In this document: piece after piece, positions 44,804 through 56,116 of the stretch
How positions within the stretch are numbered: position 1 is the first letter of the stretch
How the letters are laid out: every line of letters starts with the position of its first letter
Assembly (NCBI GenBank): GCA_031841125.1
Contig: CM063112.1
Coordinates: 12,550,603-12,614,602, forward strand
DNA length: 64,000 nucleotides
Origin: Acanthococcus lagerstroemiae
Taxonomy: Eukaryota; Arthropoda; Insecta; Hemiptera; Eriococcidae
Reading direction: 5' to 3'
The notes under the pieces: model-generated
What the model saw: the letters and a program-made list of their open reading frames with translations, nothing else
Told to the model about the DNA's origin: nothing
Databases searched by the model: none
Position numbers and translations under genes: made by a program

Positions 44804-47060
44804 CAGAGACGAAACTTGACTTAAGTTTGGGGGGGAGGAGGAAAATTTGCCGACAAATTTTTTTTTTAAACTAAAAATTCGCCGACAAAATTTTTTTAAA
44901 TTTGCCTATTTTGTAATTAAAATATTTTTCAATTGAAAAAAAAAAAACAAACAAACATTCTTAGAAAATGAAAAATTCAAATGAACAGTTTCAAAATTTG
45001 CCAACTGCCAAATTATTGAATGCAGGAACGTACCGATAAGGGTGCAGGGAGCAACGGGAAAATGTACCATTCAGTCAGGCGAGTTGAAAAAATGTAACAA
45101 GTTAAAAGTTTTTTCTTTCTTTTTTTTTCTTTGATATTATTTGGTAATTGAGTTGAGAGGTTGGGAAAACCCAACAAGTCAAAAGGTTTTTCTTCTTTTG
45201 CATCGATACTTGGGAATTATGAGTTGAGTCAGTTGGGACTTTCACAATTAGTTTTTGATTGTCAAAGACTTGAATGTATCCCTTGCAATAACTCATTCTT
45301 GGATAATTTTGAAATTATTCCTCCAATTTGAATTTTGGTAATTTGATGGGTATGAAAATGTTGAAAGATTAAATAAAGTTCGTTCAATTTCGACTCTCAT
45401 TTTGGTGTATGGGCCTTACCCAAGATTCAATATCGAAAATTTATCACGTTAATGGAATTTCCAAATTAAGCGACCTCTCCTCTCCCCTTCGCCATTTTGA
45501 TATTTGATTCGGTTACCGGGAAGTCAATTCTAATCACTTCTGGAGACCAGTTTTGGCTTTTGAAGCCTAAATCGGGAATCCAAGAGGAATCTGAAGAAAT
45601 TTTCGAATTTAGCAACCCAGAAAATTCTAATACTTTATTCGATTTCCTAAAATCAATATTGATTTTTGGGGCCCAAATCGCAGTTCAATCAGAAAGTTCA
45701 TAGAAGCTTTCGAATTCAGCGACGCGGAAAACTGTTTGTTTTTTGATTCGTTACTCAATTTTCCAAGAATAGAGAATTCTGAAAGTCAATTCAGGGTCTG
45801 AAAAAGAATCTTCTGGTGAAATTTTCGAAATCAACGACCCAAAAACTCCTATTTTAGTGATCTTTCCTTAAAATTTCAAGTTTCGCTCTAGTCTTGCTTA
45901 ATGGAAAGGATTTTCTTTTTAATCGAAAAAGAAATGAGACCTTGCCGTCAGAGATGCCGAATTAAGGGAAAAAAACTTTCATTCTTTTCCCATTCAGAAT
46001 AGGCTCATCTTCATTCTTTTCGAAAAAGAAAAAAAAGAGGAAAATGAGAGTGAACGCATTCCTCAATTCAGCATCTCTACTCGTACTTGCCTTTTGAAGA
46101 CCCAGTTTGTCCCACGTCGATCGGACTTTGGAATAAAAATGGGTGTGGGGATTATCATTTTACAGTTTGTATAAAAATTAACGGTTAGTGTTTCCCAAGC
46201 ACGTAGATTTGCTCACATGAGCATACCCTAATCTGGGAGGGTAAGGTGGAAGGATGTTAGAAATACTTGAGAGGAACACGCAACTTCCTGTACACATTAA
46301 GATGGTCGTTATTTACTCTTGGTGATATTTTTTTTTTTTGAATTTCCTCTGATTCGTCTAGTTGGTTCCAGTAGAATAAAAAAAAAACTACAAGTTTCAG
46401 GTTAATCGGATGAGAGGAATCCGTGCCACAAGCTCCCTTTCGTCCTTATGGGAAAAACACATGGAGTTTTGACTTCTGTTTCAGACTAAATTTCCCTCCT
46501 ATATTCACAAGGACCAAAACCCGTAAATTGAACAATAGAACATTTGCAATCGGATTCAGCGTGTGACACTGGAAAATAAGTCTTTTGCTTTCAACTTTTA
46601 GAATTTAATAAAATGTTCAACTTTCTCAAATTTTAGGCTGTAGGTCAAACAGAGAATCTAGTAAAAACAGAATAGTCATTGAAATTCGAAATTCAACGTT
46701 TGCTACCGACTTTCAGATTTTCGAAATGTCTTCCATATTTGAGCTATGTTTCAACCCTTCAGATAACGTTCGATACTCAGCTTGAAACCTACCTTCGGCT
46801 TTTGTCTGACAGTCGCTGACAGGAGTCCAGGGTACTCCATTTTCCGAAACGAAATTTGACTTTCAGTTTGGGGAGGTGGAGAAGAAAAAGTTGCCGACAA
46901 ATATTTTTTTAAACTAAAAACTCGCTGACAAAATTTTACAAATTTGCCGATTTTTTAATCGAAATATTAAAAAAAACAACAACAACAACAACAGACATTC
47001 ATATAAAATGAAAAATTCAAATGAACAGAACTCCCCACACCCTCTATAGTTTCGCCCCTG
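44804..47060. mobile_element. Composite hAT-like element, copy 2
   Basis: Flanks AAAGCACC (44796-44803) and AAAGCACT (47061-47068), 7 of 8 matching. Left end CAGAGACGAAACTTGA, right end TAGTTTCGCCCCTG. The left unit (44804 to about 45018) and the right unit (46844-47060) are direct copies, as in 16282-17452. The segment 46192-46843 matches the inner segment 16551-17189. Extra DNA at 45019-46191 carries an ACGTACC-family end (about 45024) and a dispersed-repeat array. No transposase found. Confidence 0.78.
45530..45860 (+). repeat. Dispersed ~135-bp-unit array inside the composite element
   Basis: Units with CCTAAATCGG, GAAATTTTCGAATTTAGC(A/G)ACCC and GGGGCCCAAATCGCAGTTCA motifs. Same family as 35280-36000. 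Confidence 0.6.
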
Positions 47061-47145
47061 AAAGCACTCTAGATTATGTAGCGTTGGCTCGCTTGAGCTT
47101 TAAAACGCCTTGGCTTATGTGGAGTTGACTCGCTTGGGACTCAGG
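47061..47145. repeat. Minisatellite, right half
   Basis: Two more units, TTATGTAGCGTTGGCTCGCTTG and TTATGTGGAGTTGACTCGCTTG-like (written here with their variants), at about 44-48 bp spacing. They continue the minisatellite that ends at 44803. Confidence 0.75.
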
Positions 47146-48380
47146 ATAAGGGCGGGACTAATTTAGGGGGGGGGGCTCATTTTGTTTCACGAAGTACCTA
47201 CACCGGACTAAAACAATATAACCGGGAAATTTAATAAAACTAGTCGGGGAAAAACCGGGAAATTTTTTCTGACCTAGGACTGGACACCCTGCTGTAACTA
47301 AGCTGGAAGAGAAGTGTTTCAGATTGATACTGATCCTTCTTAAGTTCTTACACTCGTGGTACGCTGCTGAAATATCGTCCTAGTTCCTTATTTAGACAGC
47401 TGGTGGCTTAATGTGAGTTCTCCATTAAGGGTTGAATATAATGTCGCTTTCTTTGGCCTATTTGCTCGTCTGAGTCAACGGAGGATTCAGGCGTTACAGG
47501 TCGTTACCCGAAATGCGAATTGAATAAAAAATCGTGAATAATGACCCAGAAACTTATCAGCCTTATGTTCGCAGTTGAATCAACGCGTGATTGATGATGT
47601 ATCGGTTCCCCGAAGCTGAATCAGCAGTTTCAGAACGTTGACGTGTATTTTTCGCTCTACAGCCAGAAAGTGCGTAAAGTCTTCACGTTTTCCATTTCGT
47701 GCAACGATCTCGCAACTGGTTTCCCATTTCCAGTGTGACAGATTCGAATCTCCGAAATTAGTTTTTAACCCGCGGTGGAATCTTTCGCAGTGGGTGTTTG
47801 AATCTTACGTGTATTGTTTCATGGTAGCGGTGCCCTCCTGGGCGATTGACATGTCTACAATGTGGTCGTGGTCGCCGGACGAGTTATAATCTTCTTTTTC
47901 TTCCTAATTGGACGTTTGAAAGAACGTAATTCCATGTGTGCTCGCCGGATTCACGTCCACATGAAATGGATTTGTCAACCCTGGAAGAACATCAGTACTT
48001 TTGGGATGTATTTGAAAAAGCTTCTTCTCCGCATCTCAGCTTCTCGACTCTGTGTACGCATCGTGCACCCGTTACTTCACGCTCTTGATCCGTCAATCGT
48101 CCATTGAAGTTTTTTTTCCTCGGTTTTTGTTTTTTTCGTGCCAAGAAAACGTTCGTAAATTTCTATTGTGGAACAGTCGTGACCGTGCTCGCCGACCGGA
48201 AGCTTATCAAAGTCAGTTACGCGTTAATTTTGATCTTACAGATTTTACTTTTACTCTGTGTGGCTCTTGGAGAGTACATATAATATTGTTTTCTATGTGC
48301 ATTGAGTTCAACACGTACAAGTGTGTATGACCGCTTAGTGTTGTTTCGCTTACTAAATATTTATTTTTAACTCCAACAGT
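47146..48380. other. Unique spacer becoming CpG-richer
   Basis: Includes a degraded ACCGGGAAA-rich stretch near 47220-47290. From about 47500 the sequence is richer in CpG and has no recognised repeat. No exon was identified. Confidence 0.5.
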
Positions 48381-48714
48381 CGCGCCATCACTCGGTGCAC
48401 GTTTACGAAAGTGCTCGACTTTTTTCTGCTTCCCTTGTTTTTTTTTCTCTCTTTTTTTTTTGTTTTTTTTCTTCGCTCTTAATTTTTATTTTCCTCTCAA
48501 TTTAATCACATCGTTACGTGCTGTCTTACTATCAGAGATCGTGTACATCGCGTCAGTGATCCGATAACCGGTACGTCTTCGTGGCCGCGGGATTCGCGTT
48601 CGAAATGAATGGTGGTTTTGTGTCGACTTCGTACGCCTCGTTTGTGGAAAAGTAGTGCCCGTGGTTGCGAATACCATGAATACGAAAAGAGTTCCCTCGG
48701 CTACGAGTCTTCTC
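48381..48714 (+). CDS. Candidate leader and start-codon exon 3 (coding 48676-48714)
   Basis: A pyrimidine-rich stretch is followed by CpG-rich leader sequence. The ATG at 48676 has A at -3 and opens 13 codons (MNTKRVPSATSLL) to CTC|GTGAGT at 48715, phase 0. An upstream frame of 16 codons (48605-48655) ends 20 bases before this ATG. No domain is visible in so short a peptide. Support comes from start context, splice signal and base composition. Confidence 0.42.
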
Positions 48715-50397
48715 GTGAGTATTTAGCATAATGCGGTTTAAGGTATCGCGATTTTGCAATGCCATGACATAACGCGGTCTCGATCTAGCCGTTTGTGTAG
48801 TAGGTGTACCGAGTGTGCCGATTCGAGGTACATTGTGTTTCGTATATGGAAACTTGCCGCGACATGGTCGTTTGTGACCATTGGGAGGTCCTCGCGACTC
48901 TAACCCGCTGGCGATCCGGTGATAATGGCAAACAAAAACGATTATCGACATCAGCTGTTGAAATTTGGCCAGCTTTGAATGCGCACGTTCGAACTGGTTC
49001 CGCCGCGAATGCCGCTCGCGCTGGTCGCCGTCAAATGGAACCGATTTCACGCTTCTCTATGACGCTTGTGAGATTGCGACTCGTGTCGATTACGTGGTCC
49101 TGGCCGGCGCGATTGCCGAACTCGTAATTGACGATGACAATTTCGCGCACGTGCTGTATGTAGTGCAAGTTGAAGGAGACACCCCTTTGCGATTTTGTTG
49201 AATAGTGGTTTTTCTAATTTAGCGTCTCCCTCGACCCCCCCCCCCACCACCCGGATACACGAGTGTAGTGCCAATGCGACGTGCCGGTGCAATGCCTCCG
49301 ATATGTAGCGACGACGGGCTGGATTGGTGGCAGTGTGCCAGAACGACATTTTCGCTGCTAGATCTCACGGAATTTTTTTCATTTTTATCCTTTTAGCCAC
49401 TCAATTGTCGTTGGAAAACTCATATTGAACGGACTTGAGCATATTTTTTTGAAATTTTGCAAAATCTATCAGAATTTGGGGCATCCGAGAGTAGAATTCA
49501 ATTTTTACTTCTAGAAACACTGAGTAGGGGTGCTGAAGTAGTGTCCAGTTAAAATTCGCTCTTGTCAGAGTGCTTATGCTGGCGAAAGAAATTGGGAAGG
49601 TCGTAAGAAATATTGAACTGTCGATCAAGATGCAATTGGTTTTCGTTTCGCAGCGACCTTACAATTCTACCTACGCGAGTGTCAGCTCGTTTAACAATGA
49701 TAACTAAGCGAACGCAATACTGTAACCCTCTCACACATGTAGAGCCGACTTAGAGAGAACTGGCAGATAATTCTGTATACCTGTGATATAAAGTATTAGT
49801 TGAACGTAAATTCTAACTGTATTGCCTACTTGGCTCCTTAACTTTAATAGCAACTCGGCAGAAAGCCAAAAGATGTATTTCTTCAATTTATACTAGGCTG
49901 TTTTGAGAGAAGGAAAATTCATCTGACTGAGCAAACTCGGTCTCTGGTTTACCATTATTAAAGAAGTTATTCGTTTGAAGTTGCTAGGGTGTCAGATAGA
50001 TCAGTTAATTGGAGAAAACACCATGGAAAACTGAGCCTCGTAGGTTACTTTTTTCAATTTGTAAAATGTAGTTGACGTTTTTTCTCTGATGGTAAAGGTA
50101 AACTGAACAGTGTAAAATAACTGGTATGAATCTAGATTTTCTATTCACCTCTTCTTTTAGTAGGAAAATATGATCAGAGATACCGGCGTTTTAAAGCGTA
50201 ACCGAAAATTTCTCCTGTCAATTTCAACCAAAATTCTGATTTACAAACTTATTTTCTTGGTATTTTAGACGTATTCTGAGCAGTTATCATTTTTATGGAA
50301 GTACGCAGGAAAACACGATCTATCAATAGTAGGAAATCTGATGTAATTGGTTTCTGATACTAGACATGTATTAGGGGTCGTCAGAAGTGTCTTAGTC
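48715..50397. other. Non-coding, possible intron after candidate exon 3
   Basis: CpG-rich to about 49350, then AT-rich. Several overlapping long frames on both strands at 48553-49350 reflect base composition, and none resembles a known protein. Confidence 0.5.
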
Positions 50398-50620
50398 GCG
50401 AGGTCTGGTTGGTCGAGTAGATAGCGCTTTGGTCTCGAAATTCGGAGCTCACGGGTTCGATCCCACGTAGCAACTCGCCAGGTTTCGACCTAGGCCGGTT
50501 TCTCGGCCAGAAGTGAAGAGGGCTAAGACAGCCCTAGCAGCCTCCTCGACGTCTCTGAGGTTATGCTCGAAAGTGCGGATTCCAGGGCTTGGGTTGAGAG
50601 CAAATTAGAAAAGGAATGGT
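50398..50620 (+). mobile_element. tRNA-derived SINE, copy 3
   Basis: Same family as 6445-6666: A box TGGTCGAGTAG, B box GGTTCGATCCC, body with CGACCTAGGCCGGTTTCTCG and GGCTAAGACAGCCCTAGCAG. Flanked by TCTTAGTC (50390-50397 and 50621-50628). Confidence 0.9.
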
Positions 50621-50941
50621 TCTTAGTCACTGTATTCCTACTAAAATATCAACTGTTGAGGAGCAGTTCATTACCACCATCCGTCAACAAGGCATCTGTT
50701 ATAATCTTTATACAGAGATCTGAAATTTCAATTTCGAACGTACATGAAATCAGCCATTGTACCTCCATACATCTCATATTGGGAACAGAATATCGTACCC
50801 GACAAAAATTCCTACACTCAATACTGATTGATCATTCTGCATAAGTACTCAGAATGATGATATTCTGGTAATGATTTGTTAAGAATATAATGAATGTTAG
50901 ATGTATTTGTAGTAGGCCATGATCACTGATGCTTATTGACA

Positions 50942-51959
50942 TTTTTTTTTTTTTTTTTTAATTAATTTATTTATTGAGCCCTTTCACGACTGCCCAGTGG
51001 GCCAATAACAGTGACGGGCTGATAAAATAACTATTTACAATCTTACAATAATCTAAGAGAAAGAAAAATAAACTTAAATAAAAAGAAAGAAAGAAAAAAA
51101 AATACCATAGTAATAATAAGATTAAGACAAACAATAAGGACAATGAGTCAGCGATGCGAGGGAGGAAGGGAGTGGGGCCGAGCAGAAGGGTTGCGCATCC
51201 ATTCATTTCCTCTTGATTTATTTTGTTTTATTTTTGTTTTATTCCTGTGCGAGGATTTGAAGTACTTGTGTTCTAAAGTATTCGTTTTTTGTTGCGAGTA
51301 TGTCGATTTCCGGGTTTACTATTTCAAGCTTATTGTATTCAAGCATGACTATTCAGCGGAGCATTCCAGAACTGAAACGGTCGGCCGCTATGGAAAGTAA
51401 ACAACTGTTTTTTTCTGCACTTTTTTCCAGGGACATAGATATTAACTCGTTGCAATAGGAAAGAAGAGTCAACTTTTCCATGAATCAAATCATGTAACCA
51501 GAATAAGGCGGTATATTTTCTCCTGTCCTCTAAAGTCGTGAGTCCGTAACCTCGGATTAGCTCATTATATTTCACTGTGGGATCATAGTATTCAAAATCT
51601 TTATAGTACAAAAATCTTAGAAATCGCTTTTGTATTTTCTCAATCTGTTTTATTTGAGTTATAGTAGTTGGATTCCATACGTTTGCTACAAAGTCTAAGT
51701 GAGATCTTACTAAGGAGTAATATAAAATTTTTAGAGTATCCGTATTGCTGAAGTGTTTGGAGTTTCTCATTATAAATCCCATATTATGTTTAGCTTTTCT
51801 TATTACTGACATTATGTGATTTCGATACGTTAATTCCTTATCTAAGATAACCCCAAGATCTCGAATTTGGTCAACTTTGCTCAGAGGAATTGATTTTATG
51901 GTATAATGATTCATCCTTGGGTCCTTTTTGTGAGTAAATCCGTCCTTCTCTCAGAATTC
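50942..51959 (-). mobile_element. 5'-truncated LINE with poly-A tail
   Basis: The - strand ends in an 18-base A tail (T-run at 50942-50959). Upstream lies the RT thumb and C-terminus of a Jockey/CR1-type ORF2 (51339-51914). The 5' end at about 51959 is where recognisable similarity stops. This copy is younger-looking than the LINE at 39.3 kb, because its remaining frame is open. Confidence 0.85.
51339..51953 (-). pseudogene. LINE reverse transcriptase C-terminal fragment
   Basis: About 200 residues in one open frame. RDLGVILDKELTYRNHI, IRKAKHNMGFIMRNSKHF, LYYSLVRSHLDFVANVWNP and QKRFLRFLYYKDF are the conserved blocks after the YxDD motif. The frame continues through GLTTLEDRRKY to a stop at 51339. 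It lacks the catalytic core and the endonuclease, so it is a fragment. It is related to, but not the same copy as, the piece at 41830-42000. Confidence 0.9.
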
Positions 51960-53690
51960 ATAATACTACTGCCTGGTTTCCTACTGAAGTTGGCTCCCCA
52001 TCTTTAATCTTCTTGGATCACTAGTAGGGGGAAAATGCTAGACGTGTCTTAATTACAGAAATTAAATCAATCAAAAAATTCTGCGGTAGGATTTTGCATA
52101 GCTTCATGTAGTGGGAATTTCCAGTCGTGTCAGGTTTTTGTAGTACTGAGATTGAGTGCTGCTTATGGTCGTCTGATAACCTTACCTTCGTATTGAAGAA
52201 TCAAAGGTCGAAAAGGAGGAGTCCTCTAATCGGGTCCATCCAGATTCAACCAGCTTCTTTCAGTCTGGGACTCAACTTTCGGGGCCGGGGCCCGACAGAT
52301 GCCAATGAATTCTCGAAGCATTTGATTCGCACCGAGGGTCAACTTCTCCAGTTTTTCCAGTGATTCTTCCCGACATTTCACATTTCTCAGCAGTGAGATT
52401 CCAGCGTTTAAACTCTTAATTAATTTTCTCTTTAGCGGTCCTGTTTTTCGAGTTCTCATTATATTCGTGATCTGTCAGATGCAGGAGAAGTGAGTGTCCG
52501 TATTATCTCCTCTGACATTAGTAAATAGCAGCTACGAAGCCTCCATTGTATAAACTTTTTCGCCATTTTATCTTCGTTTCGTGAATTGTTCATTACACTC
52601 GAGATCTGGTGTAGTGTTTGGAGTGCAATTTGCTCTGTCTCTCGAGAGAGCAGTATCGCGGAAAATCGATACATATTTAACGGCACCCAGGCCGAGTGAT
52701 TCTTAGCCGTGTGTAAATTTTGGGCTGAACAGAAAAACTATGTCACGTGTATGCGTTTAATGTTCCTTGCAAGTTTACGAATTTCTTATTTGCTCTACCG
52801 GCCTGCTTTCCAATGACTGATAAGATAAAAAGCTCGCGTGTATTTTGTAACCAAAATGTTCGACGACGGCGTAACCTAGACTACGTTGAACTCGTGACCT
52901 CCAACGTAGGCGCCCGTCGGTGTTTGGGACTTTTTTTTTGGCTGCTAATCCGAAAAAGAATGAAAAAGTTGGAGAGGTTGGGTGTAATTTTGTAGCGCCG
53001 TCTCAAGTCCGGACCCGCTTTACACTCGTGGGCATTGATTTTCTACGTGTCTGCAGCAATAGCCAAAAGTTTTCGGATCGCGTTTTCTTTCATTTGCTCC
53101 GCCCCAGCTAATACCTTAACCCGCCTGTAACTATGTGAAGGCTGTAGATTTTATAGCTTTTTGTAAACTATACGAAGTATTGTTTATTATTATACATAAT
53201 TATTTTTTACCTTTTTTTTTTCCCGACATGAAACGACATCGAGAATTTTACAGCGTGTTCTAGGTGGTCGTTGGGGGGGGGGGTCTATGGAATTGCATGC
53301 GCGGTCGATGCAGGGCGCATCGTAAATGTTAATATCCGACGTTCGCCGGCTTGGGAAAGTCGGTTCTTTACGAGCTCTGAATCATTCGACGACTCTGATA
53401 TCGGTTTTTAATTAACCTATTCGTTGATGTTTATTTCGCGAAAGAAAGAGAAAATAAAGAGGCCAGGCAAGCTCGCCGTGGCAGGAATTCTACATGCGTA
53501 AAATGTTCTTAGTATGGGTTTCTGTCAGCGATAACCAAATGAGAGTAAATTGATGGCTAAAAATAAAGCTCCGAACTAATCTCGCCCAACTTGGTCAAGA
53601 AATTTTGTTACGTTCTGCTTGCCAACGAATGCAATGTAGGTGTGGAAGTAGGCAGAGGTGTATCCTCTTCGGTAGGGATGGAAGCAAAAG
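51960..53690. other. Spacer with no supported gene
   Basis: Two - strand frames at 52226-52459 (77 codons) and 52459-52686 (75 codons) are contiguous but resemble nothing I know and lack support. CpG-rich DNA spans about 52690-53450. A G-run is at about 53272-53283. Confidence 0.5.
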
Positions 53691-53814
53691 TGCATGTACA
53701 ATGTCGGGCACGGATACTCGTGGGAGTCAGTGGAGGCATTAGCCCCAAAAACTGTAGTATTTGAAACGCTTCACAAGTGGCAATGTCGCACTGAGTCTCA
53801 GACCAGTTTGCTGA

Positions 53815-53940
53815 AGTTTACAAGGTGTCCATTCTCTGAAGAACCTGGAAAAGTCAGGGAATTTTGTCCGTCTGGACAAGTCAGGGAATATGTCAGGGAA
53901 TTTTGGAATTTTCAGCATTTTTCACCTAAAAAGTCTTGAG
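53815..53940 (+). repeat. CAGGGAA repeat family, fragment
   Basis: Repeated AAGTCAGGGAATTTTG and CAAGTCAGGGAATATG strings, the same motif as the elements at 54010, 57367 and 61563. Confidence 0.6.
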
Positions 53941-54009
53941 AATTTTGTAAAAAAAATCGACTGCGAAATTCTGTAGTATTTCAAACAGATTTTACCCTAT
54001 TTCTTACAG

Positions 54010-54387
54010 CAGGGTTGCCACTTTCTGGAAAACCGGGAAAAGTCAGGGAATTTGGTCAGTCAGGGAAAAGTCAGGGAATTTTCATTGAAGTCAGGGAAAT
54101 TTTCTGAAAATAACAAACGAGTTCGTATTTTATTAGAGTAAACTTTTTTTATCATAACATAAGAATAATGATAATCTATTCGCAAATGAAATAGGTAAAA
54201 TTACATCTGTACCTTCTTCTTCTCGATAGCGATTTTTTTTTAATCTGTATTGTAAAAAATTTCTGTGACTCTCCTCCCTCTGGGCTTTCTCGGAATCCTG
54301 CAAAAAAGTCAGGGAAAATTGGAAAAGTTGGCCTGGAAAACCGGGAAAAGTCAGGGAAAACCAATCCTGAAAAAAGTGGCAACCCTG
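54010..54387. mobile_element. MITE, CAGGGTTGCCAC family
   Basis: Ends CAGGGTTGCCACTTTCTGG and, inverted, CAGGGTTGCCACTTTTTTC. TACAG lies on both sides (54005-54009, 54388-54392), a possible 5-bp duplication. The inside has many GGGAAAAGTCAGGGAA strings. Relatives at about 57367-57740 and 61563-61904 share one or both ends. Superfamily unassigned. Confidence 0.75.
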
Positions 54388-54392
54388 TACAG

Positions 54393-55309
54393 AAGAAAAT
54401 GTTTCCTTTACTTCGCTCAGGCAATTTTCTTGTCCTTTCTCTTTCACGGGAGAGATGGACGTGGGTAATATCACCCCCTCTCCTATCACAGTATAGAGAG
54501 TGTGTTGGTGTGATGAAATAGTTTTCATGGTATTCGTTTGGCATCTACATCTTTCTATTAAGGCGGCGAGACACTTAACGTATTTCGTACTTTATGACTT
54601 TTCACGAACCATTTCACGAAAAATATGACGAAACGCGAACTAATCCCTGTACACTTCTCCCAATATCAGCTGTTTCGTGTTTCGTGTTTTAATCTCATCC
54701 TGTTCGCGAGAATCCGAAAATCGGGCGTGAAAAGACGCGGAAATGAAAAAATATTCGGTCTAGCTCCTCTCTCCGGTTTAAAAATTATTTTGTGAAAGTT
54801 GTAATGAAACGAAAATTTGAAAACCAATGAACTCACCTTCTGGGACATCCTGCGATCGGGTTCTTCTTCGGTTCTCCTCTCCTTCGCAAATGTAGATAAG
54901 GGTGAATGAAAGGGACTTTCGAGATTTTGGGGGAAGAGTAATTAATCCACAAAATTAGAAAAAAAATCTAAAGACCGCATAATAATTATTATCGCGTTAC
55001 GAGAGTCCATTGTTTTCAAATATGTGACCTTATATGGTATCTGTCGATACTCTTAAATTGAAGCCTCTTCCACCTCTCCTGGTACCATAATTTTCCAGAT
55101 CCTAACCACCTTCTTACTTTCATAGTATTTGTCGTTAGATATGCTGCAGCTTTTTCGCCTGAGTTCCGGAATTCATTTTAATAGTTATTTTCCCTCCCCC
55201 TAAACCATTCAGGCTCCACGAGGGGGGGGGGCTAATTCCGGTTTCTCTAGTTTTCCTCAAGTTCCAAATTCTTTGCGAGATTCTAGTGAGTTTTTTGGAC
55301 AGAATAGCC
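54393..55309. other. Spacer with no supported gene
   Basis: AT-rich unique-looking sequence. A CGTATTTCGTAC/TTTCACGAA-rich patch near 54580-54680 suggests a decayed palindromic repeat. No exon recognised. Confidence 0.5.
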
Positions 55310-55540
55310 AGCCAAGCTCTGAATCGCTGATTTCGAATATCGCCTCAGATTTTTTTTATCCGACCCCTTCTGAAGCACTGCCGTGATACGAATTTAGCTT
55401 CTCTGGTGAAAAATTGCACGAAGTATCGAAATAGGGGTGGTTTTGTGTCGCTGATTTCGAATATCGCTTCCAATGTTTAATCTGGACCAAATTTAAGCTC
55501 CTGTGCTTTTTCAGTTGGGAAATTTTTACGTTATTTTCTA
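55310..55540 (-). repeat. Dispersed ~135-bp-unit array, - orientation
   Basis: Two units with TCGCTGATTTCGAATATCGC and CGAAATAGGGGT, matching the 31440-32010 array in orientation. Confidence 0.65.
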
Positions 55541-55716
55541 TTAGCAACACTTTGAATAAATAAAACTGTATTTTTACCCTATTCGGTGCCTTTAATTAGA
55601 AAGGGTAAATTACCCCTAATTTAGAATTATTTTTATTTTTCATTTGTTTTTCTATTATTGGTAATCTTCTTTATTGTTTATTTAAATTTTCTTGCTTTAA
55701 TGATTATCAACTCAAG

Positions 55717-56108
55717 CGGGGACGTACCAAAGAGTTTTTTCTGGAGGGGGGGGGGCAAAATTGTGAAAATCCCAATTGACTCAACTCGAAATTCTCAAAT
55801 ATCAAAGTATCAAAGCCAAAAAAAAACACTTTGACTGCCGTATTGGATTTTTCTGACTGATGACTCAACTCAAAATTCCCAAATATCAAAATAAAAAAAA
55901 AACCTTTTGACTTGTTGGGTTTCCCTACTTCTCAGCTCAATTCCGGAGTGTCAAAGCAAAGCAAAAAAAAAAAACAAAAAAACTTCTGACTTGTCGGACT
56001 CTTCCAACTCCGCCTGACTAAAATGGTAAATTTTCCCAACTGCTGAGTGAAAAATTCTTTCAGGAGTGGAGGGGTAAGTTGCCCCCTCCCCCTATCGGTA
56101 CGTCCCTG
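55717..56108. mobile_element. hAT-type MITE, ACGTACC family, best copy
   Basis: Perfect 8-bp duplication AACTCAAG (55709-55716 and 56109-56116). Ends CGGGGACGTACC and, inverted, CAGGGACGTACC. Interior GACTCAACTC blocks match 7560-8204. 392 bp, no transposase. Confidence 0.9.
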
Positions 56109-56116
56109 AACTCAAG

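Noticed and set aside
48553..49350. Frames of 100-165 codons on both strands
   Set aside because: Overlapping frames on both strands in CpG-rich DNA have no similarity that I recognise. The CpG-poor stop codons are simply rarer here.
52226..52686. Two contiguous - strand frames of 77 and 75 codons
   Set aside because: They are not recognised, have no start or splice support, and lie between repeats. Mentioned only in the spacer entry.
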